Position numbers and translations under genes: made by a program. A stretch of 64,000 nucleotides of DNA, from contig VXAA01001502.1 in assembly GCA_013399115.1 (NCBI GenBank), positions 39,372-103,371 on the forward strand, given 5' to 3'. Of the stretch, positions 1 to 13,800 are shown piece by piece. Origin of the DNA: Anseranas semipalmata. Its lineage: Eukaryota; Chordata; Aves; Anseriformes; Anseranatidae. Under the pieces are notes generated by a model. That model saw only the letters and a program-made list of their open reading frames with translations, made no database searches and had not been told where the DNA came from. Position 1 is the stretch's first letter, and the number at the start of each line of letters is the position of its first letter.

Positions 1-87
1 GATAATATACTAGCCTAAATACAGTTATTTTTACAAAAAATGAACTTTCAAAAACAACCATTACAGTGTATATTCTCCTCCAAGAAG

Positions 88-106
88 TTTTTTTTTTTTT
101 TTTTTT
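88..106. repeat. T19 homopolymer
   Basis: Nineteen consecutive T. No recognisable retroposed sequence adjoins it that would make it the antisense of a poly(A) tail. Confidence 0.95.
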
Positions 107-3100
107 AAACCAGGTTTAATCTTTGCTCTTTGTTTAGCTGACCGTCTAATATTCATTTTCTTTCCCCACCTTTTACTCTTATCTAACTATTTGACTTGGA
201 AAGTATTGAAAAGTGACTATTTATGAATGGACTGTGACTCCAGAGTGTGGGGTATGTGTTTGTTTTGAGTATACAAAGCTGGGCTTTGACCCACAGCATT
301 TTGTTTCTCCTCAGTTAAATAAGGAACCAGGATGGTGAAGAGAGGAGTATGACTCACAACTAAGAGTAGATAATTCTCCCCAGGATAATGAATGCCTTTG
401 TCATAAAGTGCTTACTCAGCAACCCTAACCTCCACTATTCACTGGTTTAAGCAGAATCCAAAGATTCTTTTTCCAATTTATTGTACATTTGCTGCTTCTC
501 ATTCTATAATCTGAAACCCATGTCTCTATTTGACTTATGATTTGACTAAGAAAGTGACAGTCTGCACTGTGACTGCTGCCAGCTAGGCTCTGAGAGGCAC
601 TCAGTATGCATCACTGAGAGCCAACAGTCATTATCCTTCCCCATTCCTGATCTCACTGCCCTTGGTGGCAACAGTGTCAGGACCATTCCCAAACATTAGC
701 CTCCTGTATCATAGTGGGTTATTTCACTAGCAAACTAGTCAAATGCCTTATGTTTAGATTTCTTTTTTACCTTATTGCTAGAAGCATATGATATGAAAAT
801 GGTATTTAGTACACTTCCAGTTAGGCATTGAAATTTGATCCTTGGTCAGAAAAGAAAAAAGTGTGGTAGAAGAAATGCCTTTTCCGTAGTGTAAGTTCCA
901 CTTTCTTAGCTGAGCTTTCCGTTCTGAAGATTTGTAGGACTCTGTTAGCAGGGACAAGGGCAGAGAAGACTAAGTACTCCTGGGACTGTTCCTTAGTGAG
1001 GTGGCAAAGACAACAGTCAAGACCTTCATAGCAATTAATGCTGGCTGAGCATCAATACTGCGCGTTGGCTCATTGGCAGGTGTTAATGTGCACAGAGAGA
1101 CTGCTAACAGCCCATGACCTGAAGGAACTCTCTCATCAGAAGGAAGTGAAGCAAGATTAATTCGAAGTAGGACAAAATATCTCCTTTATCAGAGAGCCAC
1201 AGAATCTGTGAAGCCGAGAGGTGCAGCTCCTTTCCTGCTCAGCTCTGAACCACTTCCATCCAAGGGAGCAACCACTTTGAAATGTTTGAAGGCTGGTTTC
1301 ATGCACTTCCTCATCAGCTCTCGCTTCTCCTCTGCACTACCACTTCTTGTGGATTTTCTGTAGGAAGGGAAGATCTGGCACTAAACCAGATTAACCCACG
1401 AGTGATGAGCATCTATTGATGAGCAATATATAAAGAATTACTTTTGGGGGTTAAACAGTTATAGAATAGCCTAGATAAAATATTCTCAAACTCAGGGGAA
1501 AGGATGGTAAATAAAGAAAAACTGTCAATGCTGCCAGCATTGGCAAAAAGAAAAAAAGAAAAAAGAATTACAACAGAATCAAACAGAAAAAAGTCGGTTG
1601 GAAAAAACATTGGGAACCCAGCATTTTTAATCCTAAGAAGCACAGGTTCTTTGCAATATACACAATAGTAAACATATCTAAATCCAATGGAATTGTAAAT
1701 GTTTTATAAAATGGTGAGAATGACAGTTTTGGGTTAGTTCACTTGACAGATAAATTTTATACCACGATAGGCTAAATTTGGACATGACAATGTGCAAGAA
1801 CTGGTGATTTAGGGAAAAAATATGTAGAAGATTCAGTGTAGCTGCCATACAAATCTCTTGGAAGAGAAAGGATCTTGAGATTATCAAAAACTGGCCAAAT
1901 TGGACTTAACACTTCTTTGTCCTTGCCAAACATGCTGGTTACCAGACAAGGAAAATCTTGTATAACATAAACACAATAACACATATTTGGATGCCTTTGG
2001 ATCGCTTCAGCTGACATTGGGGAATTAAATAAAATGTCAAGTCAGACAGACATGGTTGTATACCATGTGAAGGGAGTACTTAAGCTCTAAATGTAGAAAT
2101 GTGCCTCACTGATATAAGAACACGACTGTGGAAAAATACAGATGGGCTATTAACTAATTCAACTAGAATTGTCGGTATTGTGGGGAAAATTGTATGAGTC
2201 TTATTGCTAGGAAAGTAGGTGTATTGCTCCTCTGAGTTTTCTGTAACATAAGTGAAAGTGACTGTTAACCAGGAGAATACCTTTTCTTTTGTCAGACCTT
2301 CTGATCCATACTCAGCAAAGGATGGGGACGGCCAAAGAAATACCTTGGTGTTACTTATCAGTGGGTTAATCCTGTGTTCATTTGTGAGATAATGTGCGTT
2401 CTGTGAGGAAGCAGGCCTGCCAATTGCATTAGCAGTAAGAACTAGATTTTACTACAGCAACAGAAATCTAGAAAAATCTTGAACCAGTATCCAGAACTAA
2501 CTCAGGACTTCAGCTGCAAGAATAAATGCAGGAAAGGATTTCCTCCATGTACAACTGATAACTGATATGCTTTTTCCTTGATTTCTGGTGCACAATATTT
2601 ATTTCGTGCACACATTTTCTTCAGAGATGTAAAAGAAATAAATCTTTTGTACGTAGCATCCATTAGAAACATTTGGTTGCTACCAGTTTAGGTCTCAGTT
2701 TTTTATTTCTAATTATCTAACTGTTTCTCCTTATTCTTCATGATAGTTTCTTTAGCTCTAAGTTAATACCTTCACCTAGAACATCGATGTCTTTCTGTTC
2801 TTTTCACTCTAATGATAAATTCCATATCAAATCATCTTTCGTTCCAATATATTCCCATTCACTAGCCTCTTACTGGTTCTCCAACAACCTCTTTATAAAA
2901 GTAATGTTTTGTCCCACTTGATGATACACCCTCTTTAAAAATATCCTCCAAGGCATGGGAGGAAAACAGCTGACTATTTCTTCTTAGACACTCCTATTCC
3001 TCAACTTTTATACAGGAGCTCTGATGAGGAGGAGGGGATGAACTGGCTGCCACGTCCTTGTCTATCAGGAAAAAAAAAAGGTCACACCAATGAAGGATGC

Positions 3101-3612
3101 ATGTGATTTCTGACTTCAAAACTGTAATAGGCAGAGCAAATGCAGAAATGATGGAAAGTTTTGAGCACTGATAGGAAGAGCAATTTCAGCCTTGCCTCTT
3201 CCTCCTCTGCTACCTTCCTTCCTTCCGTTCTGGAGCCAGTAATAGCCTCTTTCAGACGAGGTGGACCTGATGCAGAGTCAGAGACGGACTGTAGTTTCAG
3301 TCACTGATCACTCTGAGGACTACTGTTCTTGGCTTTAGACAGCTTTAACCAGATGAACATTTTCTAGCACTTGTTAAAGCTGGGTGCACCCCACACCCAG
3401 CACAGTCGTGCTTCTTCTCAATACCAACACCAGCTCTCCAAGGTGTCTTTCAGCTTATGTGGGCCCCTTCCTGAAGTCACTAAACTGCTTACCTAACAAT
3501 AATATGGTAACACAGGCAGAAATCCCTACTAGAGATCAGCACTTTGTGTGTACTTGCAAAAGGTACAATACATTGCATACAATGCCTGTGAGGTGAAGAT
3601 ATCACCACTCAT

Positions 3613-3629
3613 AAAAAAAAAAAAAAAAA
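3613..3629. repeat. A17 homopolymer
   Basis: Seventeen consecutive A follow CTCAT. The upstream sequence has no recognisable transcript or SINE that this could have tailed. Confidence 0.95.
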
Positions 3630-5532
3630 GCAAAACCACAACTATAATTTATCACTGAAAAACCGCAAAGCACAATGACAATATATTTCAACATTAAATA
3701 CGACTGTTACAGCATGTGTCTTTAAACAGATACCAGGGCAGCTCTTCAACAAATACAAGCAAAAGAGGAAAAGACAGTTACGGTCAATGCTTATTCTTTA
3801 AAATTTTACCTAGGGGAGTTCCCACTACTCATGAGCTGAGAAAGCACAGATTTAAGAATCAAGATCTGTTATTAAAATCCTTTCTCTGAAGAGGTTGTGT
3901 GCTTCTAACTTTATTTCAGAGGACCGTAATTATGTATATGCAGGATGGAAAATACATAGGCATGAATAACTTTTCATACGGAAAATGTTATCTAAATTAA
4001 GGCAATATAGTTTAAAAAATCCTTTTAAAAACAAATATATGGAACATGAATGAAAAACTTTTTGATGCCATTGTGGTATAAAAGTTGGATTTTTAATAAC
4101 ACTAATTATTTCTAAGAAACACATCATCACACCCTTTTAATTAGTTTCTACTTAACAACTTCGGGTGATTAAGTCTTAAGCACATCACACATCATATGTA
4201 GGGGAAAAAGACAGTTTGCTATGTTACATAATATGTCATCAGTGACATAGACTGCTTGCTATTTAAGACTTTTAAAATTTTATTTTTTCTTATTAAAAAA
4301 TTCCACCCTTCTTGTCAACATATCATTAACAGCAGAATGAGAATCAAAGTTAAAACTGCTTACTCTTAAGTGTTCCAGTTTAAGGTGAGGTCTTGCACAA
4401 CATCTAATGACACATACTGCCTGACAGAACTTGTGCTGGATAAAAAACGCCAGAAGAGACTACTTTCCAGGTTGTCAACTTCCAGCAACAGATATTTATT
4501 TACTAATTAAATGGTTCTGTCACATTCTTGTCTAATTGAAACTTAATGTGAACTAACCACAGCACAATTACAGTGCACACTACAGTTTGGATGATGCATT
4601 CATTTCCTTTGAAATTCCATTTATTAGCAAATCTAAAATTCGAAAGGTCTATGTAACCCAATGTGCATACATAGCTTAACTCAGCCAAACTGTGTGAGAA
4701 TTACAGCACATATTTGTATTCTTTTTGCACTCCTGAAAGATGCTTGGGTAATGCCAAGACTTAAAATTTTCTACTTTAGAGGTAGTTACGCAAATCTGAT
4801 GAAGCCATTTATTATTACAAGCTAGATGTAGCTTGTACTCTGGGAAAATACAGCTTGTGCCCAAAAGTATACTAGGAAAACACCTTTGCTGGAAGGATTA
4901 CATTTCATTCGAGATTATATCAACTCAACTACAATAAAAACAAACTAGAAGAATATTTTCATCAGTACCATATAGGAATTAAGAGCCTGATTTTGTAATC
5001 TAACCTAGTTTTACTGAACCTAATAACTTGTTTATTTTATTTGAGTTTGTTAGAAAATCCTATTTCTGAAAGAATTATTCCTTCGTTGTTACTGTTACAT
5101 TGTTGTAGCCTCAGAAATATCAGGTAGTTGCCAAAAATCTGTCACTTTAAAAATAACTGCCAGGTATTATATAGAATATCAGGTTAAAAAAAGTTAACCT
5201 TCAACTAAACAACAGCATTAGCATTCCAGTTCATGACCTATCTTCCTGCTTTGCACTCTATACCCGAACTTCCTTATAAACTCCAGCAGCTCCACAACTA
5301 TTGCTAAATAGTTGAACCCAAGTAAGAAATTCCAATTTACTATTTTTAGTGAAATAAGTTATTCTAGTCAGCATATGAGCTCCAGTATTATACAGTACTT
5401 TCTTATCAGGAACTTAAAAAACAAGACATGGAGTAATTGCTGGAAAAAGAACAACCTTCTTAGCAGAAGTTAAACAAATCGGAAATAAAAAGGACATATT
5501 TTGCTCTAGTGATGTCACCTAAGGAAAAGTAC

Positions 5533-5625
5533 TTTCACTTTGTATATAGGTGAAATTATTAATCAAAGTAAACAGAACTTTTCACTTAGTATATGGGTAA
5601 AATTGTTAATGAAAGTACGCAGAAC
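5533..5625. repeat. diverged tandem duplication, 2 x 46 bp
   Basis: Two 46-bp units (5533..5578 and 5580..5625) separated by one base both begin TTTCACTT and end CAGAAC. By direct alignment they differ at about 7 of 46 positions with no indel, roughly 85% identity, so the duplication is old. Each unit contains a TTAAT core and a GTATAT block. No coding function is visible. Confidence 0.85.
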
Positions 5626-5923
5626 TAATTATTTAGGACTTTTCCTCCATCTTTGTATAACAAGTATCTGAAGCTTTGAAAAAGTGAGTAGTGAGTCATG
5701 AAGAGCCTAAAACAATCTTATCACATACACAGTGAGACATTGCTAAGTAGGGCATGCAGTGCAAAATGCTGGAGCTTCTAGCCTGAGAAAGTTTTCACAT
5801 GTTTATCTTGAGTCATTAGCTTTCCTTTTTTTTCTCCAGCATACTAAGGATAACAGAACTTATGGAGAACACACTCTGAAATGAACTGTTTCCAAAAACA
5901 TATGGAATTGTTGCCCAGCAAGT

Positions 5924-5939
5924 AAAAAAAAAAAAAAAA
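5924..5939. repeat. A16 homopolymer
   Basis: Sixteen consecutive A after CAGCAAGT, in unique sequence. Confidence 0.95.
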
Positions 5940-7153
5940 TCTCCAAGTAATATACTACAGATTACATTCTTTTAAAGTAGTTGATACTATACTTTGGTTA
6001 AATGTTCCATGCCTGAACTACGCTCATATACAAGGCACAAGAAATCAAAGGAAACAAAGTACAGTAAATATGTTGCAAAAGTTGCTTGTTCCTATTAACA
6101 ACAAATAATAATTATACAGTAATCTTCAACTTAAGAACTCCTCTTACTTTGGATTTTCAAAATGTACGTTACTCTTACTGTCGGCCAGTGACTAGTATAC
6201 CTCTTGCTCCTTTACATTTCTACCATTTTTAGTACATATCAAGCACTTAAAATAGACACTGACATTAAATAGATTAAAAAGCTTTAATGAAAATGATCAT
6301 TGATTTCAGGAGAAAGCCACCAACTTAAAACTCAAGCTGATCTACAAGATGAGGAGCTATGCTTGGGGATGTCATTACCATGTTGGGACCCCAAGGTCTA
6401 GCTTGACATTGGATGTGGTATCTATTGGATGTGACAGGAACGATGAAGTCTGCCAGTTCAAAAAGATGACGTGTTAGGTAGATACATGTGGAGCTGGGTG
6501 AATAAAAAAATACAACTTCAAAGAAGCAACTGCCTGTTTCTACAAGAAAATCCACTCTCACAAAGCATCTGAAAATGAAAAAAATATATAGAAAAGATTT
6601 TGGGGATATTTGGCTTTCAGGAGTGAAAAGGAAACTACCATGAAGAGGTAAGAAGGGAAGATATGCACCAATCGTTAAAAAAAGGTGAAAACAGCATCTA
6701 TGACCCTTCCCTAGCTTAGAAATGAACATAAAGAATTTTTGAAGCATTTTAAGTATAATTTAATACTTCAATTGCAAATTTATTTGCTGTCAGTAAGGAA
6801 TATATTAAATAACAGAATTTATTTTTAACTAGTTGGGAAGATGGCTGCTGCACATAAACATTAACAGCTACTTTCCTGTGAATGTTCAGGAAAAGAGGCA
6901 AGGTCTGCAGAGAATTTTTTTCTCTTGTAAACAAATTGACAATGACCTTTTCTTCTGAGCATCTCCCCTACGTATTAGCACACAGTACCATGGGCTGGCT
7001 GCTTGGGTCTCCACAATCAAAATGGCATCTGTACATTTCCATATTTTATGCCATTAAAAAAATTGATATTGAATCAAGAAAGCACATTTTCTGTTAAAAA
7101 GATATCCTAAGAATATTAAGAAGGAAAAGAACTGGGTTTTCTTTTTCTTTTTT

Positions 7154-7169
7154 NNNNNNNNNNNNNNNN
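7154..7169. other. assembly gap (16 N)
   Basis: Sixteen N bases interrupt a T-rich tract (T runs on both sides, about 7137..7173). The gap probably reflects a homopolymer that was not resolved, so its true length is unknown. Confidence 0.98.
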
Positions 7170-9894
7170 TTTTGCCTCTTTCAGCCAAAAAGGACACACT
7201 GTCACACTTTATAGCATAAACAACATGCAGTAAGACAAAAACCTGATCTACAAGACACAGTATCTTAGCCTGGAGGCTGAATATATACTTTGGAAAATGA
7301 AATAGAAATTCCTGAACTATCCTTCAGTCTTTTTTATCCTCCCCATATTAGTATATTTTGTACGATGTGAATCTTTCAATAGCTCCTGTTACGTACCCTT
7401 CATTCCTGAGGCACTTCTTTCTCTACAGGAAATCATATAATTTTTTTCCACGCCCTATCTATCTTGTTCGAACTGAAAATAAGTTACTAGAATGAAATGA
7501 ATTATCATTTGTTTTCCATATGGTTACTTCACGTTACATTAATTTGGGGGTGAAAGAGAAGTGCAAACCGAACTGCATGTTCCCAAATATAACTGGAGTT
7601 GTACCAAGCAGCTAATTTCCAGGTCTTCACTCAGTACAGATTGCTGAAGGATGCCTGCCACTGGCATAGCATTCCTGTCATTTTTATCAGGCACCAGGAG
7701 GAGCCTTATTTATCTCACTAGTGAATGTGTCTTTTATATTTTTGGCTATTTCATGCCTTCTTTTTCACCTGTATTCTACCTGCTGCTGGGTAGTGCGACC
7801 AGCAGAAAGCACACCGAATATTGCAAGGCAGTCAAACACAAAACCAGGCTGAGGATCTGAAGAAGCTTTCCTAGGAAGCTGAACTGGCAGCTAAAGTTTT
7901 CTGGACCGGCCTCCTGATTTCTCTTCTTTCAGGGTGAAAAAGAGAACTACACTTAGGATTATATTGAAAGACTTTTCTTGGGAGAAATCTTGCATAGAAA
8001 TTTGAACAGAGAAAACAGATTTATTCCACTGTCCACAAAATCAGGGCAAGCAAATGGGATGAAGCTGAAGTCTATCAGCTAGCTAGGTACCTTCATAAAG
8101 TTATTTTTTTATTTTGTTCTAACAAGAAAGTAATACACAAAGCATAATGAAATTAAGATATGTGTCTCATTAAAAGGACACGTAAAGACTATTTAAGTGC
8201 ATGAAATGCTCACCTACCTACACAGTCCCACTAAATAAAAAAACGTATATCAGAAATGATAATAATGTCTCCCTGTTGCCAATCAGAATTAATTTATTAT
8301 TATTTTGTTCACTTTAATATTTTCTGTGTGCATGCATTAAAATATGGGTTTTTATACGTATGGGAAGTAAAGCCTGAAAACAAGACTCTATCTGCCGTTT
8401 TGGCAGTAGTTTCCCTCTTTTCCCAGGAAACATCTAATCTGTATGACACACAGCTAGCTTGTGGCCTTCACCCTGCACATACATTTCTACTGAGGTTCTG
8501 ACTCAAGCAATGAGTTGAAAGTCAATGGCACAAGGAAGTCATGCATTTCTCATGTTGAGTGACAGACAAGAACAATCATTCTAGCTGATGCTCAAGGAAA
8601 GGATTTGGTTCCATTTGCTTTTTCTTCACTTCAAGTACAACACATGGGCAAAAAAGATGGATGTAATCAAGGGAGCTAACAGGAGATTTGAGGAACACAG
8701 CAGTAATATAGCTACAGACTATTTCCCAGCCTGCATATAAAATCAGTGCATTATTTCAGTTGCTGCATTTTGACACTACAGAGGGGCACAGAAAATACTG
8801 TCTGTGTAAGAAGACAGTTTCAGAAACCATTTCTCTAAGAATGTGAACAAGAATGGCATGATTTAAGGTTATTTTCTTTGCTTGTTATGATTTAATCCTT
8901 GTTAATGTTGTTTTACTTGCAGAATTTCAAGACATTTTTGGAAAGACTTAAACTAGAAGAAAGCTCTGCAAACAAGCAGAATTTTAGTAATGCATATCTA
9001 AGAGCTTGATTTATGGTATTTTTTTTTCTTTTTGTAAACTTATTGTAAAAATAAAATTCAACTTGAAAGCATTTATCATTCTCACTAAGCTGAATTCTAT
9101 CTACAAATAAATACACTGTAAAAACCAACCTGCAGTACTTTTTGCTTACAATTTCTTTTACTAAATTCACATAATACACACTGTATGTTGACAAACAAAA
9201 GCAGAAAAAGTTGCTAAGCCCTTACACAACTGACCAGCTCTTGCAAAAATGTAAACTGTTGGGAGAAGAGGCTGCTGGTACTTCTGCCTGCAGTCACTGC
9301 CCCTTCTGTGAAGCAGCTTTTCCCCAGGCTGCCACTGACAGCGTCATTAAAGACAGATTGTTCCAGTGATAGAGGAAATCATACTGAGGGACTTGGATGC
9401 TTGTGGCAGGAACTGAGGTAGAAACACTGAGGCCACAAATCCAAAACCAGCTAGCGACTTGCTAGCAGAGGCAGAGGTAGCTCATCCAGCTGATAGGAAA
9501 AGCCTCCCAACAGCACGTGGTAGGGGAAGTCTGAACTCCTGGAAAATGCAACAGAAGACTCATTAAGATAGGATGGAACAGGTTCTGCATCTGCGCCACT
9601 GACCCAAATGCTAAAGTAGATTAAATTTGATTTCTCTGCAGTTTCTTGAAGATAAGTTCACAATCCTTAACTCCTACATAGCTCAACAGAGCTCTTGTCT
9701 GTTTCTTAGATCATGTTTATTGAATGAAGTATTCATTACATGGTCATTAAATAACACTCCCTTTTTCAGTATAAGTACTTAGCTATATGAATAATCTTGA
9801 TGCGGTGCCCCAGTTAAAAAAAGCAAAGAACTGAGGTGTTCCTCTGAGGCAAACAAAAGCCAACTTATTTATAAAAGAGGCATAGCTGCTGCAC

Positions 9895-9910
9895 TTTTTT
9901 TTTTTTTTTT
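9895..9910. repeat. T16 homopolymer
   Basis: Sixteen consecutive T. A run of nine A follows about 8 bases later (CCCTGAAAAAA...), so this patch could fold back on itself. Confidence 0.95.
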
Positions 9911-10696
9911 CCCTGAAAAAAAAAATTAAATAAAGTTACTAAGAAAATCCTGACTTCATCACTGACTTTTTCCTTAGCTGGAAAAATCCTGGCCAACTGT
10001 TTTGGTTAATAACGGAGAAAAATGAAAATCTTAGCCAATAAGAAGAATTTGATTCCCAAGCTGGTTATAGTTTTTCTTCAATACATTTCAATTGAAAAAA
10101 TCTTTGTATGAAATTATGGGGAAACTGCAATACTAAAATGCTTATTTCTTCTGGCCCTCAGTGTTATACAATGGAAAATCAAAGACAACTTTGTAACAAA
10201 AAAGAAGTGCTCTTCACACATCTTCAAACTCAATGCTATTACTACCTGTCTGACTGCTATCAGGTAGTCCTACTACTACCTGTTCTAAAGCTTGTTTTAT
10301 ACTTAATAAATGAAATAAGATGTTTTTTTAAGATGTTCAGTAGGTGTCTATCCTCTGTATGGGATGGAATGAATTAATCATTAAGGATTTTAAGTTATTA
10401 GTGATAGATAACATAGTACTTTGCAAAACAAAAATTAAGTATTAATAAGATATATATGGAAACCATTGCCTACTTTTTGGCAGTTCCCACTTTCTCATTT
10501 TTCTTCTGCATATTGTCCACTTCAGTTGTAATAATTTCAGAAGAAATTTTTGTCTTAAAATGTGCTTGCAAAACTGATGTTTTTAGGAAGTAGATAAATA
10601 AACAGCAAATTCTCGTAAGTGTGTAAAAGACCTAAACCTGAAAGATTTAAGGTAGTTAGTCTGTCTTTTTTTTCCCTGAAGGTTATAAAAAGAGTG

Positions 10697-10744
10697 TATA
10701 TATATATATATAAAAAATATAACACACACACACACACATATATA
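10697..10744. repeat. compound (TA)n/(CA)n microsatellite
   Basis: A (TA)8 run (10697..10712) is followed by an A-rich spacer, about eight CA units (10722..10738) and a short TATATA tail. It is likely length-polymorphic between individuals. Confidence 0.95.
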
Positions 10745-10796
10745 CATGCATTATGTAGGTGTAGCACGCTTGCAACGGCATGAACGCGCTCAGCTA

Positions 10797-10829
10797 AACT
10801 TAGCTAGCTAACCTAAGCTAGGCTAAGTT
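10797..10829. repeat. TAGC-rich near-perfect hairpin
   Basis: The left arm AACTTAGCTAGCT (10797..10809) pairs with AGCTA plus GCTAAGTT (10816..10829), apart from one bulged G at 10821. The loop is AACCTA. The surrounding 50 bp is unusually rich in CTAG and TAGC words. The hairpin sits about 50 bp beyond the TA/CA microsatellite. No transcript or mobile element end could be assigned to it. Confidence 0.75.
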
Positions 10830-13800
10830 TTGCTAGCACTAGTTAAACCTGGTTCTTGGTCTCTAAGAGAGAACAATTTTGAAAAGGTAACTTTGAAACT
10901 CTTTTCCCACAATGAAAATAAAATGTTTTGTCTTTTAATAAATTAGCCATTATTAGTGGTCCTGGGCACCCAAAAGAAGAAGCATTTTTATGGTCCTATG
11001 AACATATGTTTTATGTCAAGAAAACCATATTTTTATACATAATATAGCCCCATAAAAAGACTATGCTGAACATAGCCCTAAGATAGAACAAATCATAAAG
11101 AAGTTAGTGCATGTGTTAAGCCTGTAGAGCCAAAGCATAAAAATAATATTCTTCTGACATTGCGAATGAATGTCACTTTCATATTTTTGTTGGAAAATTT
11201 ACGTGGACACTTTGAAGGAAATTTGTGTCTTATGTCTCAAAGGCATTACACTGGTATATTATTATTTATTTTGATATTTCCCTATTAACAACAAGATGCT
11301 TAGACATTACTTAGCTAAACCAAGATGAAAAGAAATTTGAAGAAGAAAAGAAGAAAGAAATTTGATAAACATTACAGTCTGGCTTTTCTGAGTAGTATTT
11401 GACTCTCAGACCTCAATCCATGTGCTATGCAAGCACATGGAAAGCCTTCTATGAATGCTAATCAAAGTTGGACCAGACCTTGCTATTGCTGAAAACAAGT
11501 AATTGAGAAGTAGGTAACTTTTTTTCAAAAAAATATTCATAAACTGTCAACTGAACTGCAAATGATGACAAATTTGATAATTTCTGTATTACTTGTCACT
11601 GTAAATCTAAAAGGTTTTGCCATTAAAACATACTAGAGAATTATATCAATTTTATTTTATTTATAATATTAATTACAGCCTATTTCAAGCAGAAGCAAGT
11701 GCTGCCTTTAACAGATGAGACATATTTTTTATTTCTGCTGAATAACATTAAGTATTCTATTTCAATTACAAATACACTGTATTTTATGACTAGCTAAATC
11801 ATTAATCAAGATAAGTATGGGAAAGCTTAGGGATCTTAGTTTACTTGACGGCTGATTGCCCAGCAACCATTCCCTGTAATTGTTTTTAGCAGCAGAGCAG
11901 TGTTCCTGGAGACCACAGGCTTTCATAGCTTATGTCCTTTTCCTGCCATGGTACAGCGGAAAACTAAAGAATCCAAACAAAACATTTACATCCAGATTTC
12001 AGATTATGTTCATGCACGGTTTCATTGAATGCAGCTTCATCGTAGTCACTTAGCAATGCAAGGTGAGGTCTTTTGTGAACCCAAGCTTGATTGCAAGTGG
12101 TAATCCATATCTTAAATCTGACCTTTATACTGAAGAAAATAGATCTATTTGATGATCAAATGTTAAAAGTACGTTAAAAAATAAGTAATTAGTTAACTTA
12201 TTTACTGAATTATTTTATATGATGGTTGGAATTGGAAGATAAATACATATTTAAATTTAATCTAAGCTTGTAAAATAGTCACCAAAACCTTCCAGCCCAA
12301 GGAAATATAATAGTTCATTCTTAATATAACTCTTGATGTATGTAATTTACCTTTCCACTCCAAAAATTATCACCCCAGGACATTCTCTTTTCCTTTACTC
12401 TAGCTCACCACAGATACCTTGATTTAGGTAATTTATTTCCTTATATGGACCTTAGTCACTATCAGCCTGTTAATTTTTCACACTTATTTCCATTTTTCTT
12501 CCATCTATTTATTTCTCCAATCCATCCATTCAATAAATGATTCCAATACAGACTGGCCCAATAACTAAGGTGCTCAGTCATGACTGAGAAACCCAATGTT
12601 TCCAGTACTGAGATCTATTCTATCACCAATGAGAGAGTGGAAGAAATCTAGCCACAGAAACCCAAACTTCTGCCCAGTCTAACTTATCCTGTTTTTGGCA
12701 AAATATTCTTAATTTCTTTCTGTGAAATGAAAATAAAAGTTCTTCCCACTGCACAGAAGGGTGCTAAAGATAAGATCATTTAGCATTTTAGTTTAGCATA
12801 ACTGCTGCTAACATGCTTGAGTTCCATTGTATAAAAGTTGTAAGTCACCTGCCCCACAGTTTGACTTCATTGATGAAACCTTCTGCAGTTCAATATGCTT
12901 TCTAAACAAAATTTGTTAAAACCAAAGACCCCCACAAGAAGTTAGCTACAGAGGAAGAGTGGTTGAACATTTCTATCACAGATGATAAATTTCTGTCAGA
13001 ATGAAAATAATATGGAAAAATGTACCTAGCTAAATGGAAAAGCCACATTAACGTGTCACTAAGAGCAGGAAAGATCCCTGACCCACAGGGCTAAAATGAA
13101 TTGAAGGAATTTGGTAAACACCAGATTTGCTTTGCTGTTACACTTCCAGTAGCTTGCCACAAGAATGGAAACTTAGAAACAGCCTTGATCAAAGATCTAA
13201 GTGTATTTTTAATACAGCAGTGAATAAATGATTTCATACAAGGCAAACCAGGGTAGTGAGTCCAATCCACAGTGGAGCTGATATTCCTCTATTTTACTTT
13301 CAGCAGCCATGAGAGAGATATTTCTGAGCTACAGAGCCCAATCTGAATTCTTCGGTGTATTTAGAGCTCCAGTGACTGCAAGTCAAAAAGAGATGAGGTA
13401 ATGCTTCCTACCCAGAGATGCAAAGCCCTTCACAGGGAAGAAAAAAAATAATTCCCCAGAAATTAGTAGCCTGGATTTCAGCAGAAGCCCATGTATATTC
13501 TGCTGCACAATGACCCACAAGTGACATGCCATTTTCCTACCCTATGCTAGGAAATTTGCTTGGAGAGTAAAAAGGGAAGAAGAAACTACCCAGACCTAGC
13601 TAGACCTGAAAACTGCAGGAAAAGATGCAGAAGCAGCTGGAGTAGGGAGGTTCAGACATTCAGAAAAGTTCCTACTCACTTGGACAGTATTCCCCTGCCT
13701 TGTGCAGTTTGCTCCAACCTTCTCCCCTTCTTAGCCCCTGCCTCATTTTCACTCAACATCTGTGTTATCTGCTGTTGCCCCACTGTCAGCATCCCACTGG

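Larger units (their letters stand above)
1..5532. other. noncoding A+T-rich unique sequence
   Basis: No supportable gene. Open frames are all 81 codons or shorter and look random. A mildly G+C-richer, pyrimidine-rich stretch lies at 3190..3230 (CCTCTTCCTCC, CCTTCCTTCC). A short exon-like arrangement near 2280..2390 is treated as a finding. T and A homopolymers are listed separately. Confidence 0.6.
5626..10696. other. noncoding A+T-rich unique sequence
   Basis: The longest non-CR1 open frame of the window lies here (6325..6747, minus, 140 codons). Its translation is Phe-, Leu- and Ser-rich with no recognisable domain, and I take it as chance. Around 9250..9550 the base composition is more balanced (GGCTGCTGGTACTTCTGCC and similar) without coding signal. 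Nothing else is recognised. Confidence 0.6.

Noticed and set aside
6325..6747. 140-codon minus-strand open frame
   Set aside because: Phe/Leu/Ser-rich translation without a recognisable domain. By rough count, a frame near this length is not surprising in 64 kb of A+T-rich DNA.
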